A stretch of 64,000 nt of DNA from NCBI GenBank assembly GCA_023935145.1, contig CM043698.1, forward strand, positions 86,679,501 through 86,743,500. The letters are read 5' to 3'. The stretch comes from Bretschneidera sinensis (lineage: Eukaryota > Streptophyta > Magnoliopsida > Brassicales > Akaniaceae). Shown one piece after another: positions 55,715 through 64,000 of this stretch. A model generated the notes under the pieces. The model saw nothing but the letters and a program-made list of their open reading frames with translations, searched no databases and was not told the DNA's origin. The position numbers were made by a program, and so were the translations under genes. The first letter of the stretch is position 1, and every line of letters begins with the position of its first letter.

Positions 55715-55850
55715 CCACGACAGCGAAGACGTGGAGGTTGTTGGATTCGGACGGTTATGAAGCGGCGGAGGTGAATCGGAAGGAGAGATGCAGTTGCAGA
55801 GTGAGGAGGGAACGAAAGAGAGGAGAGATGTTATTGTGCTTAGTTGAAAA
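55715..55850 (-). other. Possible non-coding first exon (REP leader or separate transcript)
   Basis: The minus strand is pyrimidine-rich (CATCTCTCCTCTCTTTCG, CATCTCTCCTTCCGATTC) like a plant 5' untranslated region, and ends at a strong donor, CTGTCGTG followed by GTAAGTCTCC. TTTTATAAGC near 55855 could be its TATA box. If it belongs to REP, a leader intron of about 1.7 kb would follow. The acceptor was not identified. Confidence 0.35.
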
Positions 55851-55859
55851 GCTTATAAA

Positions 55860-56479
55860 AAACGGCTGTGTTTTGGTTGAAAATTGGTGGTTTCATTAAA
55901 ATTACCAATATAGTCTTAACTCATGGGTTATTTCCATCGGAAGTCCAAAAACTTTGATTAGTTGCATTCAAATCTTTTTTATTTTCAATCACTCCTTTGT
56001 GGTATTGATTAGTCATTACTCATTACCCAAATTCCATCCAATTAAATGCGTGAAAAAAATAGATTTATTAAAAAAAATAACATTTCTCTCCCTCTTTACC
56101 AGTTCTCTCCACTATTCACCGCCCTTTTCTCCCTCTCTTCCTTCATCAGTTTCTGATCTCTTTCACACCTGCAATCTGCTCACCTTGCAACTTAAACTTT
56201 CATTTCTCTTATCAGGTTGTACTTATAATAAAAGCTTTATTTCATTGATTTTTTATTAATAAAAAAAATCTTTTATTTTTCCTTAAACGGCTCACCTGAT
56301 TGAGTCATTGAAATTAATTTGCAATAAAGGCACCAATTAAGAAAACGGATCCAAAGATTATTTAACTGCATAGTCAACGCGAAAGTGAGAGAAAGAGAAA
56401 TAGATGCTTTTTGATTTTTTTTAATAAAATTGATTTTTTTTTTGTTTTTTCTTTCTATTTATGATTCGTTTTATACACA
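55860..56479. other. AT-rich DNA left of the foldback region
   Basis: No gene or repeat boundary was recognised. A pyrimidine-rich stretch lies near 56090-56150. Confidence 0.5.
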
Positions 56480-57829
56480 TTTAATTATAAAATTCAATTT
56501 TTTTTTAAATGAATTGAAATATGATTCATTTGTAAATAAATTTACATTTCATTTTAAAATAAATTAAAATAAAATGAATTTACAAATAAACTCAAATGAA
56601 TTTTTAGTTTGGTATATTTTACTAAATCTGTAAAATTGAAACGAACAATGTATTTGGAATCAACTATGAATTCAATTTATTTTCTAAATTTTACTTAAAT
56701 ACTCTTATGTTATGTTTTAATTCATTAAACATAAAAAAAAATTATTAATATTATTCAACAAAATTATCACTATTTATTTTTTCATTTTACAATATAAATT
56801 TATAATCCAAAAAATAGAATCTGATATCTTATTTTGCCCAATGAAATTTGAAAATTAAATGTTAATTTAACATTTTTTATATAAAAAAATATTAGTATTA
56901 CTTGAGTGTACATCAATTTGAATATAGTAACATATTCATTTTATTTTTATAATTTATTCTTTCACAATTTTATTTTTATTTTATTAAAAAACAATAAATT
57001 AACCAAAAATTGTGTGCTTCTAACTAAATATAGATCAAACAACTGAAGTGTAAACAATATTTTGCACAATGATGAACCCTCATTGCACAATTTGGAACCA
57101 TGCTTGAATTGCGCAAAGAGAAACCATTATTTTGATATCTTCAAGAATAGCCTATGCTAAGATCCTTAAGCAAGGCATTGTAAACCATGATTGATAATGC
57201 ACGTTGTTGTATTAGTAGCGATTGTAGTTGTTGTTACAGTAGCGACAATCTTGAAAGACAAAAATTATGGATGAAGAGAAAGTGATGGGAGAAAAGGAAG
57301 AGATAGAATAGTAGAAAAGGGAAAGATGATTTTTCCATTCTAATTTTATAAAAACTATGTCTACAATTAATTTGCAAAATCTACCAATTTGTCCACAACT
57401 TACACTCTGTTTAATTTAAATGAATTTCAAAACTTTTTTGGAATTCATTTGAATTCTATAAGTTGTTGTGTTTGGTTTGTTAATAAAGTCTGGAATTCAT
57501 TTACAAATGAATTGACCGCATGTTTGGTTTGTTAATAAAGTGTAGAATTCATTTACAATTGAATTGATCATATGTTAGTTTGCTAATAAATGTGTGAAAT
57601 TTATTTTCAAATGAATTCTAGTAGAATTGAATTAGTTATGGACAAATTCTATCAAAATTGATAAATTTGCAAATGAACTCTAGAAATGAGTTTTTGTAAA
57701 ATCATATGGATAAAATCACCCTATCATCTTTACTCTTCTTTCTTTCTTTCCTTTCTCTCTTATTTCTCTTCATCCTTTATCTTTGTCATTCATGATTGTT
57801 TGATCTATATTTAGTTAGAAATACCAAAC

Positions 57830-58982
57830 TGTTGACCCTCGCCCGTATTTTAATGATGGCAAAACACAACTGTTATTTAACTAACATGTTTAAACTAAGT
57901 TGTATTAAGGATCAAACACATTCAACCAAGGAACAAAGTGCAAAAACTCGAACCAAATCAAGTATCAAGTGAAGACTGAAGATCTAGTATAGGTCTTAAG
58001 GTTTAGAACCAATGTAAGTCTCACTCATACATTGTATTAGCTTGTTTAATGGCTCAAACACAAATGGTTTTTCTAAAACCATTAATTTTAAAATGTTTTT
58101 AATGAAAAACAGAAGAAAAACTGGGTTGGAAGACAACCCAGTCGACTGGGTACATATACCAGTCGACTGGTATATGGGTCAGAAGGTACCCAGTCGACTG
58201 GTAAAATGGACAGAAAGTCCCCAGTCGACTGGATACCCAGAAGGTCTGAAAACATATATTTTTCAAGTGAACCCAGTCGACTGGTATCTCGACCCAGTCG
58301 ACTGGTAGTTCAAAAATATGACCGTTGGACTCCAAATCTGAACGTTTTAAAGTAAATCTTTTTCAAATTAAAGTCCAAAACGGCCATATTAATTGATTGC
58401 TATATAAACCCACTAAGCAAAGCATTCAAGAACAAGCAGCACATATTCAAAAAGAGTTGATCTCATATAATCAAGTTTTTATACTCTTGAAACACAAAAA
58501 GCTTTGAAATAATCTTATTGAGCCATTTCTTCAAGCTTTACTTTGAAAGAGAGACATTTCTGTTGTAATAAGCTTTCATTTGTTGTCTCTCTACCTTTTA
58601 CTTTACACCATCTTTGTAAAGGGATTACTTCCGAGAGGAAGGGGAAACTTCCGAAAGGAAGGGGATTTTTCGGTTTAAGCAATTCCTGTAAATTGCTTGT
58701 GTACGGTTTGTGCAACACCCGGCTAAGTTGTGCGACTAAGTTTTCTTAGTGGATTACTTCAATGAGTTCCTTGAAAAGAGTGGACGTAGGGTCGGAACGA
58801 ATCCGATATTGCCGAACCACTATAACTGTGTTTGCATCCTCTTTCCTTAAACTCTTTATTTACAGCTTTCTACTTGTATTAATTATTTGTTGCTTATCAG
58901 TTTTTATAAACTTGTATAAATTCCGCGAAAGTTTTTAAAAACCCAATTCACCCCCCCTCTTGGGTTGAAACCTCGAGCTACA
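57830..58982 (+). mobile_element. Solo LTR with a perfect target duplication
   Basis: It begins TGTTGACCCTCGCCC and ends CCTCGAGCTACA, flanked by CAAAC on both sides (57825-57829 and 58983-58987). No internal region is present, so it is the product of LTR-LTR recombination. A CTATATAAAC box near 58403 would suit a promoter. The CCCCCCTCTTGGGTTG-type end resembles SIRE/Maximus Copia LTRs (inference). It contains six palindromes of CCAGTCGACTGG. Confidence 0.88.
58138..58308. repeat. Six-copy CCAGTCGACTGG palindrome cluster
   Basis: The perfect 12-bp palindrome occurs six times in about 170 bp, with irregular spacers of about 10-50 bp. Because it is its own complement, reading frames on both strands show repeated PVDW. 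Confidence 0.95.
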
Positions 58983-59478
58983 CAAACTTTGGTTCATTTA
59001 TTATTTTATAATAAAATAAAAAGATACGAAAGAATAGTTTATAAAAATAAAATGAATATGTTACTATATTAAACTAAAGTAAAGCTAACATTTTTTTAAA
59101 AAAAAATGTTAAATTAACATTTAATTTTCAGATTTCATCTAGAAAAAAAAATCAGATTCCATTTTTGAATTATAAATTCATCTTGTGAATTGTAAAAAAA
59201 GTAAATAATGTTAATTTTATTGTATAATATTAATAAAATTAAATTTTATATGTTAAATGAATTAAAACGTGATGTAATTAAGAGTATTAAGTAAAATTTA
59301 AAAAAATGAATTGAATTCTTAGTTTATCGCAAACAGAAAGTTCATTTCAATTCTACAGACACTAAACATGAAAATTCATTTCAATTCATTTGCAAATGAA
59401 TTTTAGTTTCAATTCATTTGAAAATAAAATGTAATTTCATTTACAAATGAATTCTAGTTTTACTTCTTTTAGGAAGTA

Positions 59479-60462
59479 TGATGATTGAAAAAACAGATTA
59501 ATTTAGCTAGCATAATAATCAGAGTAATATGAGCAATTAAAAAAATTTAACAGAGAGAGAAAGAGTGACACAGGGATTTATAGTGGTTCGGCGATAAGCC
59601 TACATCCACTTCTTCAATAGACCTCTTCTCGGTCTACTGAGTTCCACTAATCTCAACGATTACACCTAGCTTGAATTTTCGCGTACCAAGCAAACATTTA
59701 CACCTTATCTTTCTTTATAAGTAGCAAGAAAACCTTACAAAAGAAATCTCTCTCAAACTCTCACTTTTATACTCTACATATTTAAATACTACCAAAGTAG
59801 TAAACACTGAATTTTTAAGCTCTGTGTAAAATTGAGACTAAATTCTTTCTTTTTACTCTTGTTCTAAACTCCCTTCAACCAACTCTAATTTATAACATCA
59901 GCCAAGCTCTCCAAAAAGACAACTCTGAAAACTATCATTTCCATATTGATATCTCCTTAATTGCAAATCCTCTGATCTCCAATGGTCACCTCTAGTCAAC
60001 TCCCTAGTCAACTGGTCTTCTCCTTGGCAGATCGGGTCTTCTGACCGGTCTTTATAAAACACTGAAATTTCTACTGGTCAACTTACCAATATACTAGTTC
60101 CACCACCAGTCGACTACTTCTCTCCTGGTAATCGACTGGTGCCTCTATTGCTGGTCCACTGGTTCCTCTGCTGGTCGACTAACTAGTCGGCTGGTTCTTT
60201 TGCTGGTCGACTAACTAGTCGACTGGTTCTTATTTTAGTCAACTAGTTCCTCTGCTAGTCGGCTAACTAGTCGACTAGTTCTTTAACTAGTCGATTGGTT
60301 CCTCTACTGGTCAAATGGTTCTTCTGCTGGTCGATCAACTAGTCGAATGGTTCCTGTAAAATAAATACTTGAATATGAACACTTAAATTAACCTTGTTAG
60401 TTAATTAAACAAGTTTTATCTACATCAAAATTAAACACACTAGAATATAAAATATCCTAACA
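59479..60462 (-). mobile_element. Second LTR-like segment in the foldback region
   Basis: Plus-strand ends are TGATGATTG and TATCCTAACA, so the minus strand runs TGTTAGGATATTTT to CAATCATCA. It contains a TATAGTGGTTCGGCGATAAG stretch typical of Copia LTRs. The host repeat resumes at 60463. No clear target duplication was found (AAGTA and ATTTC flank it), so the ends are approximate. A GTCGACTGGT-rich cluster lies at 60108-60345. Confidence 0.5.
60108..60345. repeat. Degenerate GTCGAC/CTAGTCGACTGGTTC cluster
   Basis: About ten diverged units resemble CTGGTCGACTAACTAGTCGACTGG with intervening TTCCTCTG. The core GTCGAC is shared with the cluster at 58138-58308, although the surrounding LTRs differ. 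Confidence 0.85.
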
Positions 60463-61049
60463 ATTTCATTTGAAAATAAATTGTAAATTTATTTATGAAT
60501 GAATTTTAATTTTAATTCATTTGAAAATGAACTGAATTCTATACTTGAGTTCATATCAAACAGAGTTTTATTCAATTTTATTAGAATTCATTTAAAATGA
60601 ATTTTACTCTTTTATTAACAAACAAATATGTGATTGATTTATTTGGAAATAAATTTCATGCTTTATTAACAAACTAAACATGTGTTCAGTTCATTTCATT
60701 TTTATTAACAAACCAAACATGTGTTCAGTTCATTTGTAAATGAATTTCACACTTTATTAACAAATCAAACGCAACAACATATAGAATTCAAATGAATTTC
60801 ACAAAGGTTATTGAGCTATTGGAGCTACTTCATTGGTATGGGTTGGATACGAGACTACCTTGTCAACAAGGCCAGAAATCAATATTATAATGGCATGATT
60901 GCCGAAATTAAAACTTTAGGATTTAAATTCAATTCAATAAAATTGCAGAGACTTTTGATACAATTAACCCTAAACTTATTGAAGGGTGGAAAGGTAGAAT
61001 TTTATTTAACCATAAATGTAAAAAAGCTGGTTGATTTAAAATGAATTGA

Positions 61050-61257
61050 TCGGTTTTGGTTGGTCTAATTGCACATTCAATCTTTTTTAAAGATCGAATT
61101 GATTTAATATTTGATTTACAATTGGGTTTGAACGATTGATTCAATTCGGGTGGTTTTGGTTGGTCTAATTGCACCTTAAATCTTTTTTAGAAAAACGAAT
61201 TGATATAATATTTGATTTACAATTTAATCGATCTAACCGATTGATTCAATTCGAGTC
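61050..61257 (+). repeat. Two-copy ~102-bp tandem repeat
   Basis: Both units start GGTTTTGGTTGGTCTAATTG and contain ATATTTGATTTACAATT and GATTGATTCAATTCG. They differ by substitutions. Confidence 0.88.
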
Positions 61258-61290
61258 TAATTAGATCAACGGTGATTATGTATATATATA

Positions 61291-61430
61291 TGCCTGGGTG
61301 TTAACAAAAAGAACCGATAACCAATCCAAACCAAGTCACCAATAATTGAGAAAGTATACCAAAAAAAAATGATTGGATTGATGACTTGGTTTGGATTGGT
61401 TATCGGTTCTGTTTTGTTAACACCCAGGCA
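61291..61430. mobile_element. 140-bp hairpin, MITE-like
   Basis: The arms begin TGCCTGGGTGTTAACA and end with its exact inverse. Pairing continues through GAACCGATAACCAATCC and AACCAAGTCA with one or two mismatches, leaving a loop of about 45 bases. The RNA would fold into a long stem, so a small-RNA precursor is an alternative. Confidence 0.8.
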
Positions 61431-61741
61431 TCCGCACAGTTATAAGAGAGTGTTTGGTTCACACTATCAAATTTCTCCGAGAATGTGAAGATTATTGGGA
61501 ATCTAGATAGCTAAGAATCAGTAACAGTGTATGAGTATGTGCGATTATTGTGTTTGGTTCAAGCAAGAAGGGAATAACATACAGTAGGAGTACTAATTAT
61601 GTATACTTCCATAGTAACTCTTGTTTATCAAATTAATGTGACTGTTACTTGTTGGCACCTCAAAAAATCATGCCCTTATTTTCTCCTCATATATTTTCGT
61701 AAGCTTTTGAGATTTCTTGAACTTAATATACGGAAGAGCAA

Positions 61742-62182
61742 ATGGGTACTACTAATAATGGCTGGCATTACCTAATGCTTGTTCATATACTTGTCTTCTC
61801 TTTAACAGAAATTACCCCAGTTGTTTCTTTCTTTATTTTAAAAAAAGCTCTTGTGATGATCGAAACCGATATGGATCCTTCAAGAACTTTGATGGTTCAT
61901 TGCAAATCTACAGATGATGATCTAGGAAGGCGATTCCTCAAACATAAACAAATTGATACATGGAGATTTCGCACTAACATTTGGGGCACAACACGATTTA
62001 TTTGCCTTTTCGAATGGGAGAGATCTCCAAGGCACAAGATAAGCGCTCGATTTCATATCTATGAAGCATGGAACGACAGATCCCGTTGTAGAGGCGAGTG
62101 TGAGTGGAAGATTAAAGATAATGGCTTGTTTGCTTATGACGTTAACAAGCAAAAGTGGGAGTTACGCTTCAAATGGTTTTGA
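61742..62182 (+). CDS. S1/self-incompatibility-like secreted protein (SPH family)
   Basis: A single-exon frame of 146 codons starts at the ATG at 61742. The family is named after the poppy stigma S-protein; most members are small secreted proteins of unknown role. The family pattern is visible: VHCKSTDDDLG (Cys54), WRFRTNIWGTT, FICLFEW (Cys88), FHIYEAWNDR, and the CRGEC pair (Cys116, Cys120) followed by W-I-type sequence with a terminal FKWF. All four conserved cysteines are present, as expected for two disulphides. A hydrophobic N-terminus (about 8-39) could be a signal peptide, although it is less clean than usual. No introns, as typical. It stands alone, with a hairpin 310 bp upstream. Confidence 0.85.
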   Translation: MGTTNNGWHYLMLVHILVFSLTEITPVVSFFILKKALVMIETDMDPSRTLMVHCKSTDDDLGRRFLKHKQIDTWRFRTNIWGTTRFICLFEWERSPRHKISARFHIYEAWNDRSRCRGECEWKIKDNGLFAYDVNKQKWELRFKWF

Positions 62183-62495
62183 CTCCATTCTTTTGTTTAC
62201 TGACTTCACAATGATAATACAAGGGAAATCTAAAAATGGCCATAATAACTGAGGGCCTCACCTCCCATCAATGAGGAAAAATTTCTTTAGCCCCAGATTT
62301 ATATTCAACAATTTGATGCTAACCATAAACAGAAATTAAAATTGTCCTTCCAACATTTGAGTTTTCAGTTGTAAACATGTTAACTGATTATCAACCGGTA
62401 AAGTGCCATTGACAATTCATGAATGATTACTTTATATGGTAATAGAGGAAATCAGCACTAAACTTTCAGTAAGGAGGCAATTTCTCAAGTTCAGA
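62183..62495. other. DNA downstream of the S1-like gene
   Basis: No gene, repeat or RNA feature was recognised. Confidence 0.6.
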
Positions 62496-62787
62496 TTAAA
62501 TATCTATCAGTAATGAATATAAATAAAATCGTTTTGTCTCTGCTGGCCTCAAGGCAATGCAGATCAAAATATACATCTTCGCAGGAAGATGGATCAACAA
62601 CAATGTTATACCACTCTTCTGAGTCTTCATTCTTTTAACAAGATGTGGCAGTGTTTTGATGTTATCTTCAATTGCCTGGTTCACGCACAACTCCAAATTA
62701 TTCATGCCATCAGTTCTATTCTGCTGGAGCTTAGCTGCCTCAAACTTATCTTGACAGACCATGAGAGATCTGTTCAGCCTTTCCTAC
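62496..62787 (-). CDS. Unidentified coding-like exon(s), minus strand
   Basis: On the minus strand a TGTAG acceptor near 62788 precedes an open frame that reads RLNRSLMVCQDKFEAAKLQQ, then a stretch with ELCVNQAIEDNIKTLPHLVK, ending near RMKTQKS. The composition is helical and protein-like, with likely coiled coil. A GTATAAC donor-like site lies at about 62608, so a further exon may follow. I do not recognise the family. Upstream exons would lie to the right, perhaps beyond the window. Confidence 0.4.
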
Positions 62788-64000
62788 ATCCATTAGAGAA
62801 GATGAAACTATACATATTAATTTGGTGCATTATGGAGGGTGAATCTTATATAGTACGAAGTACGAAATACAATGGACTCACAAACTGTAGCATAAATATG
62901 CATATTCTTTCTCGGGAGTAACGGTGGCCAATAATGATTACATCACTTCTCATCAGTCATGACTCATGGAGGACATATTCCGCACATAGTAACAAATTCA
63001 GGGTTCAGATATTCAGCTAAATGAATCTCCTAGTTTACCATGTAGACTGTAAGTCATCAACATGAACAAAACTGACTCTCCTCTATATATTGAACAATGC
63101 TGAACTGGTGAAGTGCCCATAAGCTATAAGGCCAAGCTATATGTGTAAATTTGTGAGCAGCAATTGAACATATAATCCAATCTAGCATAATCATCATTAC
63201 TCCGCCAAGTAACAATATGGGATCTCCAATCACAAAGGTTGAGTGTCCACTGCAATGACTATTTTATAGGCTTTCAATCCCATTCCCCTCGATGAATATA
63301 TATCTAGCTTAAATGCTATTCTGAGTATACATATCTCTCAACCTTTTCCTTTTTCCATCTCTTGCTTTTGATATAACTTTGTAACTCATATTATGCTACA
63401 TAAAATGCTCTTTTGACTTTAGAGAAATACTAAGACAATTTTTCAAAAAGACAGTAGTATTGACTTTTAATAAGCAAAATAAGCTTCGTTATAGTTTTAT
63501 CATCATCTATAAGCAACAAACCCCCACATTTGAAACTAATTTCAATCAAAATGAAATCTCATAAATTCCATTTATCATAAGATTGGTTCACCAAAACTAC
63601 TCATCAACAACAATCACCACAATTTGAGTCTTTAAACTCGATAAAGACTAAAATTCAACAAGCAATTACATACATACATAGTCATAGTCAATCACACATT
63701 AATCAACTGTCTTTTTTTTAAAAAAAAAAAAAATATTACCACAAAAGAGCAATGCTCCTCTAACGTTACTAAAAAATGCATAATCCCACACTCACAAAAT
63801 AATTACAATCAATAACTGTCACCTTTATTGTGAGAAATAAAATTTGGCAAAGAGAGCAGAAAGCTACTATGTATTTGTAATAATTACATTATAATACACA
63901 TGTCATCAGTCCACTGGCTAGAACTTGTGACAAACACGATAAAGCCACAATGAGAACATATGGATGCAACTTTCTTTTACAGTCAGGGATGTCCCTCAAA
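62788..64000. other. Right-end DNA with no recognised gene
   Basis: AT-rich DNA with an A/T run at 63710-63735. It may be intron or promoter of the minus-strand gene suggested at 62.5 kb. No transposon ends were recognised. Confidence 0.5.

Larger units (their letters stand above)
56480..60803. repeat. Large foldback-type inverted-repeat complex
   Basis: A left arm (about 56480-57430) has an inverted partner at about 57690-59465, once the LTR at 57830-58982 is removed. Examples are the stretch ATGTTAAATTAACATTTAATTTTC-like at about 56860-56890 paired with 59107-59130, and the AACTAAATATAGATCAAAC word at 57023 paired with 57804. The centre (57430-57690) has repeats of TTTGGTTTGTTAATAAAGTG plus AATTCATTTACAAATGAA. 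Inverted copies of these recur at 60560-60803. No coding signal is seen. This fits a foldback or Mutator-like non-autonomous element with repeated termini; the class is uncertain. Confidence 0.65.

Noticed and set aside
58042..58335. Overlapping frames on both strands with repeated PVDW, looking like a repeat protein
   Set aside because: The repeats come from a self-complementary 12-bp word in a solo LTR, which yields PVDW on either strand. There is no gene context.
58138..60345. CRISPR-like spacing of short palindromic repeats
   Set aside because: Spacers are irregular, repeats are too short, there are no cas genes, and the host is a plant nucleus. The repeats sit inside LTRs.

Overview
The window is nuclear DNA of a flowering plant, probably a woody eudicot, although no species can be named from it. 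It has AT-rich intergenic DNA, spliced genes with GT-AG introns, and several plant lineages of LTR retrotransposon. Two host genes are complete: a GET1/WRB-like tail-anchored protein insertion receptor (+ strand, 36308-47759) and a Rab escort protein, REP (- strand, 50152-53922). There is also a single-exon S1/self-incompatibility-like secreted protein (61742-62182).

Positions 1-32.7 kb are a retrotransposon nest. A Tekay/Del-like Ty3 element on the - strand fills 1-6729 and is cut by the window edge. A + strand Athila-like element starts at 6767. Its protease-RT region is gone, so gag runs directly into integrase. Its 3' LTR was later hit twice: by a Ty1/Copia element (12415-18542, imperfect target duplication GTTTT/GTTCT) and by a related, longer Athila-like element on the - strand (19193-30748, perfect target duplication ACTTG). 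The outer LTR ends at 30777. A collapsed Tekay-like remnant follows at 30783-32696.

The fifth intron of GET1 is about 9.6 kb and is almost entirely one LTR unit (37973-47330). Its internal region carries a sense, apparently intronless fragment of a PDS5 cohesin-regulator gene. That unit was itself invaded three times. A foldback MITE (38303-38725) lies in its 5' LTR. A Reina-like chromovirus (39429-44973, target duplication GAGTT) lies in its interior. An hAT-like element (45549-46618) splits the PDS5 piece and carries a C-terminal fragment of ribosomal protein eL27. The chromovirus gag also contains about 200 bp of antisense organellar 23S rRNA.

From 54 kb on the DNA is mostly non-coding. 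It holds a possible REP leader exon (about 55.7 kb), a large foldback-type inverted repeat (about 56.5-60.8 kb) invaded by two LTRs, a two-copy tandem repeat, a 140-bp perfect-ended hairpin, the S1-like gene, and an unidentified coding-like exon on the - strand at 62.5 kb.

All retroelement reading frames are broken. GET1, REP and the S1-like gene are the intact coding genes. No prokaryotic features, CRISPR arrays or tRNA genes were seen.
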